A stretch of DNA of 64,000 nt. Source: Acidobacteriota bacterium (GTDB lineage Bacteria; Acidobacteriota; Terriglobia; Terriglobales; Acidobacteriaceae). The notes under the pieces are model-generated. The model searched no databases. It had not been told where the DNA came from and saw only the letters and a list, made by a program, of their open reading frames with translations. The first letter of the stretch is position 1, and the number at the start of each line of letters is the position of its first letter. The translations under genes were made by a program, and so were the position numbers. This document shows, piece after piece, positions 1-10,261 of this stretch. The DNA lies in NCBI GenBank assembly GCA_021780415.1, contig JAJXYW010000055.1, forward strand, positions 11,333 through 75,332, in the 5' to 3' direction.

Positions 1-1695
<1,695 letters not shown>

Positions 1696-1740
1696 AGAGT
1701 TCTATTTTAGAGGGTCAGTGCGGCAGGCGCGCGCCAAAGG

Positions 1741-1797
1741 CCCAGAGCTGAAGCCCTTTTCGCCGGGAGCATGATTCAGCGGGCTGAAGACCGCTGT
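1741..1797. repeat. REP-like palindromes between mnmG and yceH
   Basis: Two short imperfect palindromes centred on GCTGAAG occur here: AGAGCTGAAGCCCTTTT and AGCGGGCTGAAGACCGCT. They have the same GGGCTnAAGCCC-type core as the REPs around the RAYT gene at 45.9-46.5 kb. The match is by eye only. Confidence 0.5.
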
Positions 1798-1848
1798 TCA
1801 TCCGGCACCCGGTTCGATTGCGACACCGGGGTTCGGTAGGATGGAGGG

Positions 1849-2550
1849 ATGGTTGAGTTGAATGCGGTTGAGGCGCGGGTTTTGGGGGTGTTGATCGAGA
1901 AAGAGATCAATACGCCGGAGTACTATCCGCTGAGTTTGAATGCAGCGGTGAATGCGTGTAACCAGAAGAGCAGCCGTGAGCCGGTGATGGAGTTGAGCGA
2001 GGCCGAGGTGCGGACGGCGCTGTTTGAATTGGACCAACTGGGGCTGGTGCGGACAATTGCCGAGACGCGGGCAACGAAGTTTGAGCATCGGGTGCGGGAT
2101 GTGCTGAATCTGCGGCGGGATGAGGTGGCGGTGATGTGTCTGCTGCTGCTGCGCGGGCCGCAGACCTCGGCGGAGTTGCGGGCGCGGACGGAGCGGATGT
2201 ATGCGTTCGATGACAATGCGGCGGTGATGGCGACGCTGGAGCGACTGGCGGCGCGGGAGGTTTCAGGTCAGGCTGAGCCGCTGACGCAGTTGATGCCGCG
2301 GCAGCCGGGAAGCCGCGAGGCGCGGTGGGTGCATCTGCTGAGCGGGCCGGTGAGCGAGGTGGCGGTGGCTGCAGCCTCTGGAAGCGCGCGCCCTAAAGGC
2401 GAGACGCGGGGTGCGCGAGAGGATGAGGGTGACGGTGGGGTGGGGTTGGCGCAGCGGGTGGAGGCGCTGGAGGAGATGGTATTCACCCTGGAGCAGCGGC
2501 TGTTTGCGCTGGAGCAGGCTGCGGAGGCTAAGAAGCCGGAGACAGACTGA
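1849..2550 (+). CDS. yceH: YceH-family protein (DUF480, UPF0502)
   Basis: This 233-residue protein belongs to the DUF480/YceH family of tandem winged-helix proteins with no settled biochemical role. The N-terminus (VEARVLGVLIEKEINTPEYYPLSLNA) is the family signature, here given as VLGVLIEKE plus TPEYYPLSLNA. It continues through NQKSSREPVM and the second winged-helix segment ending RWVHLLSG. The C-terminal 50 residues are a low-complexity linker followed by a short heptad-like helix (LEEMVFTLEQRLFALEQ). Its last 23 bases overlap convergent fabD. Family assignment is firm; function is unknown. Confidence 0.85.
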   Translation: MVELNAVEARVLGVLIEKEINTPEYYPLSLNAAVNACNQKSSREPVMELSEAEVRTALFELDQLGLVRTIAETRATKFEHRVRDVLNLRRDEVAVMCLLLLRGPQTSAELRARTERMYAFDDNAAVMATLERLAAREVSGQAEPLTQLMPRQPGSREARWVHLLSGPVSEVAVAAASGSARPKGETRGAREDEGDGGVGLAQRVEALEEMVFTLEQRLFALEQAAEAKKPETD

Positions 2551-3520
2551 GCAGCGTTTTTTCAAGGCTGGCGGGATCTTCGACGTTGGTGGTGGCGAGG
2601 GCTCGGTCGATCTGGCGGTTGAGGCCGGTGAGGACTTTGCCGGGGCCGACTTCGATGTAATGGGTGACGCCGGATTGATGCAGAAGCCCGATGCACTCAA
2701 CCCAGCGGACGGCGCCGGTGACCTGGCGGATGAGGGCGTCGCGGACGGCGTCGGCGGTGGTGAGGAGGCGGGCGTCGACGTTGGAGGCGACGGGGAAGGC
2801 GGGGTCGTGGAAGGGGATGGAGGCGAGGTGGGTGGCGAGCTGGAGCTGCGCGGGCATCATGAGCGGGCAGTGGAAGGGAGCGCTGACGGGGAGCATGACG
2901 GCGCGCTTGGCTCCGAGTTCCTTGCAGCGTTCGGCAGCGCGCTCGACGGCGGCTTTTGAGCCCGAGATGACGGTCTGGTCGGGGGAGTTGAGGTTGGCAG
3001 TGGCGACGACTTCGGGAGCGAGTTCGGCGGTGGCTGCGGCGCAGGCGGCTTCGATGTCCGCGATGGGGAGGCCGAGGATGGCGGCCATGGCGCCCTGACC
3101 GGCGGGGACCGCGGACTGCATGAACTGGCCGCGGGCGCGGACGGTGCGGACGGCGTCGGCGAAGGAGAGGGTGCGGGCGGCGACGTGGGCGGAGTACTCG
3201 CCGAGGGAGTGGCCGGCGGCGTAGTGGATGAAGAGGTGGCGCGCGTGGAGTTCGTGCTCGAGGACGCGGAGGGCGGCTATGGAGACGGTGAGGATCGCGG
3301 GCTGGGTGTGCTCGGTGAGCTTGAGGGTGTCGTCCGGGCCGTTGAAGATGATGTCAGAGAGGGAGAAACCGAGAGCGTCGTCGGCTTCTTCGAAGACGGC
3401 GCGGGCGGCGGGGTGGGCGTCGTAGAGGGCGCGGCCCATGCCGACGGATTGCGAGCCCTGGCCGGGAAAGAGGAGGGCGATGAGGGGGGTGGGTGCCGGG
3501 TTGGTGGCTGGTGTGGTCAT
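2528..3520 (-). CDS. fabD: Malonyl-CoA:ACP transacylase FabD
   Basis: Transfers malonyl from CoA to acyl carrier protein, supplying extender units for fatty acid synthesis in the cytoplasm. The 330-residue protein is slightly longer than the usual 310. Visible motifs are GQGSQ (residues 20-24), the nucleophile elbow GHSLGEY with Ser105, and the later PVSAPFHCPLM segment with the catalytic His. It stands alone, away from other fab genes, and ends inside the 3' end of convergent yceH (23-bp overlap), so no intergenic terminator separates the two. Confident assignment. Confidence 0.95.
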   Translation of the reverse strand: MTTPATNPAPTPLIALLFPGQGSQSVGMGRALYDAHPAARAVFEEADDALGFSLSDIIFNGPDDTLKLTEHTQPAILTVSIAALRVLEHELHARHLFIHYAAGHSLGEYSAHVAARTLSFADAVRTVRARGQFMQSAVPAGQGAMAAILGLPIADIEAACAAATAELAPEVVATANLNSPDQTVISGSKAAVERAAERCKELGAKRAVMLPVSAPFHCPLMMPAQLQLATHLASIPFHDPAFPVASNVDARLLTTADAVRDALIRQVTGAVRWVECIGLLHQSGVTHYIEVGPGKVLTGLNRQIDRALATTNVEDPASLEKTLLSLSPAS

Positions 3521-3559
3521 GTGGGATCGATTCTCTTGAGATAGTTTAGCGGGTTGAGA

Positions 3560-4732
3560 CTATTCGAGGGGGGTGGTGAGGAGGGTTTGCCGGACTTCGC
3601 CGTCGGTGAGGGTGTAGAGGGCGAACTGGCGGGTGGATTGGGAGCGGAGTTCGAAGAGGAGGCTGGCGCGGTGGGTGGCGTCGGGGTCGACGGCGTCGAC
3701 GAGTCGGAACCAGGGGGTGCGGTCGAGGTGGGTGGCGTCGGTGATGGAGAAGAGGACGGGATGGAGGGTTGCTGAGGGGCCGGGCTCGGCGATGAGCGTT
3801 AGGTAGACGGGGCCGCCGGTGGTGAGGGGTGATTCGGTGGTGAAGATGAAGGTAGGAGGGCCACCGTCGGTGAGGGTGTAGGCGGAGAGTTGCTCATTGG
3901 TGAGGGTGAGGGCGGGTGTTGCGAGGGAGGCGGAAGTGAGATTGTTGAAGGCGATGTAATGGGCGAGGGGCGCGAGCGCGAGGGCTTCGACGGAGTGGAG
4001 GGTCTGGGCGCGTTCGGTGGCGTTGGCCCAGGGGCGGGTGAAGGTTTGCGGGGCACGGTTGGCGGCGTCGGAGACGGCTGCGGCCTGGTGGAGATCGGGC
4101 GGAAGGGTGGCGAGTTGGGGCGTGACGTCTGCGTTGGCGGGGATGCCGCGATGCAGCGTCGGCCGGTCCGGGTCTTCGTTGAGCGGGGTGGCCGGAGGGG
4201 TGACGTAGCCGGGTTGCTGGTCGGCCTTCTTGTGCTTGGCCTTGCTGATGGGGTGGGAGCGGCGGAGGACGGGTGGGGCGTCGCTTATGTCGTCGATTGC
4301 GGAGATGGTGGGCGGGGTTGTGGAAGTTTGAGCGCTGGCGGCTGCGGCTGCTTCGGCGGCGGTGAGGAGGTGGCCGAAGCCGACCCAGGCGCGGTGGGTA
4401 TTGTCGCCGGAGCGGGTGGGGAGGTAGTCGGCGGACTGAAGTTCGAGGGTCTGGCCGGAATGCTCGATCGAGTAGAGGGTGCCGGGCTGGAGCGTAAAGG
4501 GAATGGGCCGGGCAAGGTAGACGCCCGCGTCTTCAAGATGGCCGTTGATAAAGAGAGAGACGGGGATGAGGCGCGCTGCGGTGGGATGGGCGAGGTCGCC
4601 AGTCCACTCATAGACGGCGAGGGCACGGGTGACCGGGGCGGGGGATTCGACGGCGTGGGTTTGTGCGTGCAGAGTGGCGAGCAGGAGCGCGTTGAGGAGG
4701 AGCGAGCCGCCGAGAACGAGGCGCGGATGCAT
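3560..4732 (-). CDS. Exported hypothetical protein
   Basis: No family was recognised in this 390-residue protein. The chosen ATG gives a typical signal peptide (MHPRLVLGGSLLLNALLLA then TLHAQ), which suggests secretion to the periplasm. The open frame continues upstream to 5143, but that part is Pro/Ala-rich, overlaps the divergent HAD-UbiA gene and reads as non-coding. The mature part begins with a compact segment (ALAVYEWTGDL...RLIPVSLFINGHLEDAGVYLA) in which an applied value seems to modify a displayed or stored term, then a Pro/Ala-rich linker around residues 120-200, then a second globular half. Fewer than 30 bases separate it from fabD. Confidence 0.7.
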   Translation of the reverse strand: MHPRLVLGGSLLLNALLLATLHAQTHAVESPAPVTRALAVYEWTGDLAHPTAARLIPVSLFINGHLEDAGVYLARPIPFTLQPGTLYSIEHSGQTLELQSADYLPTRSGDNTHRAWVGFGHLLTAAEAAAAASAQTSTTPPTISAIDDISDAPPVLRRSHPISKAKHKKADQQPGYVTPPATPLNEDPDRPTLHRGIPANADVTPQLATLPPDLHQAAAVSDAANRAPQTFTRPWANATERAQTLHSVEALALAPLAHYIAFNNLTSASLATPALTLTNEQLSAYTLTDGGPPTFIFTTESPLTTGGPVYLTLIAEPGPSATLHPVLFSITDATHLDRTPWFRLVDAVDPDATHRASLLFELRSQSTRQFALYTLTDGEVRQTLLTTPLE

Positions 4733-4878
4733 GCTTGCGAGTTTACTTCGGAACGCTCGGACGCGAGCCGGGGAAGAGGTTGCGCGCGGAATGTAGGGGG
4801 CTTTGCTCGCGCTGGCGGTATAGTGACGAGATAATAGACCAACGCGCTCTCTGTTGAATGGTGATGAGAAAAAATGAT

Positions 4879-4922
4879 CGGGAGAGCCATAGCTGACGAT
4901 GGGGAGAGCCGTAGCCGACGAT
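4879..4922 (+). repeat. Two tandem 22-bp direct repeats abutting a start codon
   Basis: Units 4879-4900 and 4901-4922 match at 19 of 22 positions (core GGGAGAGCC-TAGC-GACGAT). The second unit runs into the ATG of the HAD-UbiA gene and may supply its ribosome binding site (GGGGAGAG). Confidence 0.65.
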
Positions 4923-6459
4923 GAATGGTGCTGAACGAGTCGCGGAGTCGAGCGTGGTGGCTGCCGAGGGGAGTGGGCCTGCGGTAGGGGCTCGGCTGCG
5001 CGCGGGGGTGGCGCTGTGCGTGGACCTGGATGGCACGCTGGTGAAGTCGGACACACTGCTGGACACAGTGCTGGTGGTGGCGCGGCAGAAGCCGTTGGAG
5101 CTGCTGCATGTGCCGGGCTGGATTGCCGAGGGACGTGCGGCATTCAAGCGCCACCTGACGGGTCTGGTGGCGCTGGATGTGGAGCATCTGCCGTATAACC
5201 GGCCACTTCTGGAGTACCTGCGGCAGCAGTATGGCGAGGGCCGGGCGATCTACCTGGCGACGGCTGCGGATAAGAGGTTGGCGGAACGCGTGGCGGCGCA
5301 TCTGGGAATCTTTGCGGGGGTTCTGGCGTCGGATGGAGAGACGAATCTGGCGGGTGGCAATAAGCTGGCGGCGTTTCGCGCAAAGTTTGGAGACGCGTTC
5401 TGCTACATCGGAAATGCGCGGCCGGATGTGGAGTTACTGGCGGCCTGCGAGTCGCCGATGGTGGCCAATCCCGACAGTGCGCTGCGTGCGGGGATGAAGC
5501 GCATGCGGACGGTGGCGGCGGCGAGTTTTGAGGACCGGGGCTCGGCGCTGCGAAGTTGGCTGAAGGCGATCCGGCTGCATCAGTGGGCGAAGAATGCGCT
5601 GATCTTCGTTCCGCTGCTGCTGGCGCACCAGTGGCATCTGCGCATGTTTGGAGCAGCGATAACGGCGTTTCTGAGCTTCGGGATGTGCGCTTCGGCTACC
5701 TATATTGTGAACGACCTGCTGGATCTGGAGGCTGACCGGCGCCATCCGAGCAAGCGAAGGCGACCGTTCGCGGCGGGGGATCTTTCGGCGATCTCGGGCG
5801 TGGCCGTGGTTTGCCTGTTGCTGGTGGGCGCGGTCGCGCTGGCGCTGGCGCTGCCCCATATTGTCGCTGCGTTGCCGGGTACGGCTCAGCTTAAACATCC
5901 GTACAAATTTCTGGAGTGGCTGGGTTTTTATACGGCCGTCACGCTGACGTATTCGTTGTATCTGAAGCGGAAGCTGCTGTTGGATGTGTTTGTGCTGAGC
6001 GGGTTGTACACGGTGCGGATTCTCGCGGGCAGCGCGGCGACGGGGATTCCGATGTCGCCGTGGCTGGCGGGCTTTGGCGTATTTTTCTTTCTGTCGCTGG
6101 CGTTTGTGAAGCGCTTCAGCGAACTGGAGAGCCTGCGGGAACGTGGCGGCGCGGTGAGCAATGGGCGCGGATATTTTGTCGGCGACCTGGAGCAATTGCG
6201 GGCGCTGGGGACGGGGTCGGCGTATGCGGCGGTGGTGGTGCTGACAATGTATATCAGCAACGCGGAGACGAATGTGCTCTATCAGCACCCGGTGCGACTG
6301 TGGGTGGTGGTGCCGGTGCTGCTGCTGTGGCTGAGCCAGGTGTGGATGCTGGCCAGCCGCGGCGAGATGGACGAGGACCCGGTCGTGTTCGCCATTACCG
6401 ACAAGCGAAGTCTGCTGCTGGGCGTGCTGATGGCGGCGGTGATTTTGTGGGCGCTGTAA
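4921..6459 (+). CDS. HAD phosphatase-like / UbiA prenyltransferase fusion
   Basis: A 512-residue two-domain protein. The N-terminal 200 residues are a HAD-type hydrolase domain with DLDGT (D35 and D37 the predicted catalytic aspartates). The C-terminal 310 residues are a polytopic UbiA-type prenyltransferase: the first aspartate motif NDLLDLEADRRHP lies near residues 262-274, preceded by LHQWAKNALIFVPLL, a signature of decaprenylphosphoryl-5-phosphoribose synthase-like members. It probably attaches a polyprenyl chain to a polar head group at the inner membrane, with the HAD part dephosphorylating the product. The substrate cannot be read from the sequence. This fusion is known in other bacteria. 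It lies 52 bases before pheS. Confidence 0.85.
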   Translation: MNGAERVAESSVVAAEGSGPAVGARLRAGVALCVDLDGTLVKSDTLLDTVLVVARQKPLELLHVPGWIAEGRAAFKRHLTGLVALDVEHLPYNRPLLEYLRQQYGEGRAIYLATAADKRLAERVAAHLGIFAGVLASDGETNLAGGNKLAAFRAKFGDAFCYIGNARPDVELLAACESPMVANPDSALRAGMKRMRTVAAASFEDRGSALRSWLKAIRLHQWAKNALIFVPLLLAHQWHLRMFGAAITAFLSFGMCASATYIVNDLLDLEADRRHPSKRRRPFAAGDLSAISGVAVVCLLLVGAVALALALPHIVAALPGTAQLKHPYKFLEWLGFYTAVTLTYSLYLKRKLLLDVFVLSGLYTVRILAGSAATGIPMSPWLAGFGVFFFLSLAFVKRFSELESLRERGGAVSNGRGYFVGDLEQLRALGTGSAYAAVVVLTMYISNAETNVLYQHPVRLWVVVPVLLLWLSQVWMLASRGEMDEDPVVFAITDKRSLLLGVLMAAVILWAL

Positions 6460-6511
6460 GGACGGTGTTGGGGTGCAAGGCAGCGTTCATTTATCCTGAA
6501 GATTCGACACC

Positions 6512-7624
6512 ATGAGCACAGCGATTCCAGAATTGAAGCAGTACGATGAGGCCGAGCTTGATCGCGTCTTCGCAGAGCTAGAGGCTGAGGTGGCCGCGCA
6601 GACCCGCGCGCTGACCAGCGATGAGGCCATGGAAGCGTTCCGCCTGGAGTGGCTGGGGCGCAAGCAGGGGCGGCTGGGACAGTTGAGTGCCGCGTGGCTG
6701 AAGTCGGCGCCGATAGAGGCGAAGAAGTCCCTCGGCATACGGTTCAACAAGCTCAAGGCGCGGATTGAAGAGGCGCGCGCAGCGAGTGCCGCGACGGAGA
6801 TGAAGGCGGCAGGTGCCGGGCTGGATGTGACGCTGCCGGGGGCGGGGCAGCGGATGGGGGTGGAACATCCGCTGGTGAAGACGATGGCAGAGATTGTCAG
6901 CGTATTTCAGCGCATGGGGTATTCGGTGGGGTTGGGGCCGGAGGTGGAGACGGACTTCTATAACTTCGAGGCGCTGAACTTTCCGCCGAATCATCCGGCA
7001 CGCGATACGCAGGATACGTTGGTGGTGGCCGGGCAGGAGGCGAAGCCGCTGCGCGAACGGCTGCTGATGCGCACGCATACGTCGCCGGTGCAGATTCGGT
7101 CGATGCTGGAACAGGCGCCGCCGCTGCGGCTGGTGATTCCGGGCAAGGTGCATCGGAATGATGCTGCGGATGCGACGCACTCGCCGGTGTTTCACCAGGT
7201 GGAGGGGCTGTGCGTGGATACGAATATTACGTTCAGCGATCTGAAGGGCACGCTGGATTTTGCGATGAAGGCGTTCTTCGGGTCGGCGGTAAAGACGCGG
7301 TTTTTCCCGTCCTTCTTTCCCTTCACGGAGCCCAGCGCGGACGTACAGATTTCGTGTATTTTTTGCGGCGGCAAAGGTTGCCGGAAGTGCAAGCACTCCG
7401 GATGGATTGAGCTGCTGGGCTGCGGGATGGTGGACCCGGCGGTGTTCGAGTCGGTGAATCAGCGGCGCGTGGAGATGGGGCGCGAGCCGTTGTATGACAC
7501 GCAGAAGATTAGCGGGTTTGCGTTTGGTATGGGCGTCGATCGGATTGCGATGATGAAGTATGGGATCAGCGATATCGGCTTGCTGTACTCGGGCGACATG
7601 AGATTTCTGGAGCAGTTTGCGTGA
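6512..7624 (+). CDS. pheS: Phenylalanyl-tRNA synthetase alpha subunit
   Basis: Catalytic subunit of the alpha2-beta2 PheRS that charges tRNA-Phe. The 370-residue length is normal. The N-terminal coiled-coil tRNA-binding arm (about residues 1-100) is followed by the class II core: motif 2 region (VIPGKVHRND), the FFPSFFPFTEPS loop, a zinc-finger-like CIFCGGKGCRKCK segment and motif 3 (GFAFGMGVDRIAMM). The stop overlaps the pheT GTG by four bases (GTGA), so the two are translationally coupled. Confidence 0.97.
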   Translation: MSTAIPELKQYDEAELDRVFAELEAEVAAQTRALTSDEAMEAFRLEWLGRKQGRLGQLSAAWLKSAPIEAKKSLGIRFNKLKARIEEARAASAATEMKAAGAGLDVTLPGAGQRMGVEHPLVKTMAEIVSVFQRMGYSVGLGPEVETDFYNFEALNFPPNHPARDTQDTLVVAGQEAKPLRERLLMRTHTSPVQIRSMLEQAPPLRLVIPGKVHRNDAADATHSPVFHQVEGLCVDTNITFSDLKGTLDFAMKAFFGSAVKTRFFPSFFPFTEPSADVQISCIFCGGKGCRKCKHSGWIELLGCGMVDPAVFESVNQRRVEMGREPLYDTQKISGFAFGMGVDRIAMMKYGISDIGLLYSGDMRFLEQFA

Positions 7625-9717
7625 ATATTTTGACGAAGTGGCTGCGCTCGTATTTGCCTGAACTTGCGGTGGACGATCGCCAGCTTGCGGAAGATTTGAC
7701 GCTGCGCGGCATCGCCGTTGAGGGCGAGTTCGACGCGGCGTGCGGCGGTCGTCTGTATGAGATGGACATCACGACCAACCGCGTGGATGCGATGAATCAT
7801 TATGGCGTCGCGCGTGAGGCTGCGGCGATTTATGACGTCGCGCTGAAGCCGTTGAGTGAGAGCATTGGCGCGGCGGTGGTGGAGACGAAGCCGGGTGCGG
7901 GGTTTCCGGTTCGCATTGAGGCGCGTGATTTGTGCGGACGGTTTACGGCGCGGGTGATTCGCGGCGTGAGCGTCGGGCCGAGTGCGGGATTGATTGCGGA
8001 ATATTTTGCGGCGCTGGGACAGAAGCCGATTTCGGCACCGGTGGATGTGACGAACTTCGGTTGGCTGGCAATGGGGCAGCCAACGCATGTGTTCGATCTG
8101 GACAAGGTTGTCGGCGGGATTGTGGTGCGGCGGGCGCACGCAGGCGAGAAGCTGGCGCTGCTCGATGGTACGGAGAAGACGCTGGTTGCGGACGACCTGG
8201 TGATTGCTGATGAGGTGAAGGCGCTGGGGCTCGCGGGCGTGATGGGTGGGTGGGAGTCGCGGGTAACCGAGGAGACGAAAAATATTCTGGTCGAAGCAGC
8301 GTGGTTCGATCCGGCGGCGATTCGGGCGAGCTCGCGGCGGCATGGCTTGCATACGGACGCGAGTCATCGGTTTGAGCGCGGTGCGGATTTCGATGCGGCC
8401 CCGCTGGCGAATCATCTGGTAACGCGGATGGTGGTGGAGCAGAGCGGCGGCGAGGTGGTGGGTCCGCTGGTGGACGTGGTGGTTGCGGAGTGGGCGGCGA
8501 AGACCGCGCAGCGCAAGGCGATTTCGCTGAAGGTGAGCGAGGTCGAGCGGCATCTGGGCACGACAGCCGATGGGTTGGGGATCGGCGAGGCGGTGGTTGC
8601 GCAGTATCTGAGTGCGCTGGGATGCGTGATGACGCAGACTTCGGCGGGCGAGTATGCGGTGAAGCTGCCGAGCTGGCGGTTGGACCTGGAGCGCGAGATT
8701 GACTTGATTGAAGAGGTGGCGCGCGTCTACGGGTACAACCGGTTTGCGGATACGCTGCCGAGCTTTGCAGGGGCGGTGCGGGAGTTGCCGCATGCGCTGC
8801 ACGAGGCGACGATTCGCGAGACGCTGCGTGGGATGGGATGGTCGGAGGCGATCTCGAGTACGTTTACTTCCGCGGAAGAAGCGGCGGTGTTTGGCGGTGC
8901 GTTGGGTGGGGTAGCGATTGGGAATCCGTTGAGTGCGGAGGCAGGAATGCTGCGTCCATCGCTGGCGCCGGGTATGGCGACGATGCTGGCGCATAATCTG
9001 CATCGGGATGTGAGCAGCGTGCGGTTGTTTGAGATGGGCACGGTGTTTGGTGGATCGACGGCCGAGGTGAAGGAGAAGGTTGGGCTGGCGCTGGGAGCGA
9101 CTGGCGCGGCGGTGGCAACCGCGTTGTTCAAGGCCGACGATGCGCTGTTCTATGAGACCAAGGGCGCGATCGAGGCGCTGCTGCAAAAGTTCGAGGGCGC
9201 GGTTGGCTTTGATACGAATGCGCTGCCGGCGTGGATTGCGGCAGGACGTGGAGCGAGGGTGCTGCTGGGCGGCGAGGCGGTTGCGGTGTTTGGAGAGTTG
9301 AGTGCGACGGAGTTGCAGTCGCGCAAACTGCGGCAGCCGTGCGTGATTGCGACCATCGATGCGCAGCGGTTGTTCGAGACGAAGCTACGCCAGCCGGTGT
9401 CGCGGGAGTTGTCGCGGTTCCAGGCGGTGGAGAGAGATTTTTCGTTTGTGTTTCCGGATGCGGTGACGTGGGCGACGATTGAGGCTGCGTTACATAGGGA
9501 AAGTGCGGGGTTGAAGCCGGATGAGTTGCGCAGTGTGCTCCCGGTGGAGATCTTCCGCGATGCGAAGGGAAAGTCAATTGCGGCGGGATCGTATTCGCTG
9601 CTGCTGCGGGTGGTGTTTCAGTCGCACGAGCGGACCTTGACGGAGGAAGAGATCACGCGCTGGTCGGAGTGGGTGGTGGCGCAACTGACGGGACTGGGCG
9701 GGACGCAAAGAGCCTGA
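7621..9717 (+). CDS. pheT: Phenylalanyl-tRNA synthetase beta subunit, lacking the EMAP/tRNA-bind domain
   Basis: Structural and editing subunit of PheRS. At 698 residues it is about 100 shorter than E. coli PheT (795). The N-terminus (MNILTKWLRSYLPEL...LRGIAVEGEF) runs directly into RLYEMDITTNRVDAMNHYGVARE, which in E. coli lies after a roughly 110-residue OB-fold tRNA-binding domain. That domain is therefore absent. The B3/B4 editing region (DVTNFGWLAMGQPTHVFDLDK, LAGVMGG, TDASHRFERG), the B5 and core-like parts and a C-terminal anticodon-binding domain (FQAVERDFSFVF) are present. GTG start fixed by overlap with pheS. Confidence 0.96.
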   Translation: MNILTKWLRSYLPELAVDDRQLAEDLTLRGIAVEGEFDAACGGRLYEMDITTNRVDAMNHYGVAREAAAIYDVALKPLSESIGAAVVETKPGAGFPVRIEARDLCGRFTARVIRGVSVGPSAGLIAEYFAALGQKPISAPVDVTNFGWLAMGQPTHVFDLDKVVGGIVVRRAHAGEKLALLDGTEKTLVADDLVIADEVKALGLAGVMGGWESRVTEETKNILVEAAWFDPAAIRASSRRHGLHTDASHRFERGADFDAAPLANHLVTRMVVEQSGGEVVGPLVDVVVAEWAAKTAQRKAISLKVSEVERHLGTTADGLGIGEAVVAQYLSALGCVMTQTSAGEYAVKLPSWRLDLEREIDLIEEVARVYGYNRFADTLPSFAGAVRELPHALHEATIRETLRGMGWSEAISSTFTSAEEAAVFGGALGGVAIGNPLSAEAGMLRPSLAPGMATMLAHNLHRDVSSVRLFEMGTVFGGSTAEVKEKVGLALGATGAAVATALFKADDALFYETKGAIEALLQKFEGAVGFDTNALPAWIAAGRGARVLLGGEAVAVFGELSATELQSRKLRQPCVIATIDAQRLFETKLRQPVSRELSRFQAVERDFSFVFPDAVTWATIEAALHRESAGLKPDELRSVLPVEIFRDAKGKSIAAGSYSLLLRVVFQSHERTLTEEEITRWSEWVVAQLTGLGGTQRA

Positions 9718-9783
9718 GCGGCTGCAACGCGCAGCACGAAAGTCGCGGCTTGCGGAGAGCGCAGCGAACAAAAGGGAATTCAG

Positions 9784-9808
9784 GTATATACCCCTGCGGG
9801 GTATATAC
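9784..9808. promoter_or_regulatory. Perfect 11-bp-arm palindrome, candidate operator upstream of zapB-zapA
   Basis: Arms GTATATACCCC and GGGGTATATAC flank a TGC centre. A TATACT hexamer follows about 22 bases later (around 9831), with a poor -35 match that would lie just beside the right arm. No T-run follows, so it is not a simple terminator. ATACCCC...GGGGTAT half-sites are like those bound by CsoR/RcnR/FrmR-type repressors, but no such regulator is in the window, so the binder is unknown. Confidence 0.6.
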
Positions 9809-9878
9809 GAAAATCCTCCGCACTGCGTCCTATACTTCGAGATGAGAAGGGCGTCCAGACGCCTTGAAGGAGCAGCAC

Positions 9879-10208
9879 ATGGGATCCGCAAGTATCAGTG
9901 TCGATGAGTTTCAGGCGCTGGAGCAGAAGGTGCTTCAGACCGTCGAACTGATCAAGAGAGAGCGCGAGGCAAGAGCCACGGCAGAGGCCGCACGCGCTGC
10001 GGCTGAGGCCGAAATCGCCGCTACAAAGGCTGAGCTTGCTGCGCGCAAAGACGAGTTGACGCTGCGCGGCCAGGAGATTGTTGCGCTGCGACAGGAGTTG
10101 GCGGCCTCCGGCGATGCGCAGGGTGAGATTCAAAGCCTGCAGCGAGAGCGCGAGGCGGTTCGGCTGCGCGTGGAGAAGATGCTGGCGAGTATTGAAGAAG
10201 TGGTTTAG
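9879..10208 (+). CDS. Small coiled-coil protein, ZapB-like
   Basis: This 109-residue protein is almost wholly heptad-rich helix (EREARATAEAARAAAEAEIA, ELTLRGQEIVALRQEL), predicted to form a coiled-coil dimer. An ATG at 9879 with AAGGAG eight bases upstream is preferred over the in-frame TTG at 9864, which lies inside that ribosome binding site. The gene sits directly before zapA, as expected for the FtsZ-ring factor ZapB or a functional analogue. Sequence alone cannot separate ZapB from other short coiled coils, so this assignment rests on context. Confidence 0.65.
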   Translation: MGSASISVDEFQALEQKVLQTVELIKREREARATAEAARAAAEAEIAATKAELAARKDELTLRGQEIVALRQELAASGDAQGEIQSLQREREAVRLRVEKMLASIEEVV

Positions 10209-10261
10209 CAGCGCGTCGTTTGAGTGTGCAGGCGCGGAGCCGGAATGAGGCAGGAGCGGTA

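Noticed and set aside
4733..5143. 137-residue N-terminal extension of the exported hypothetical
   Set aside because: Overlaps the HAD-UbiA gene, has no protein-like pattern and would bury the signal peptide.
9784..9808. pheST transcription terminator
   Set aside because: Perfect stem but followed by GAAAATCC with no T-run; its position beside a -10 hexamer favours an operator.
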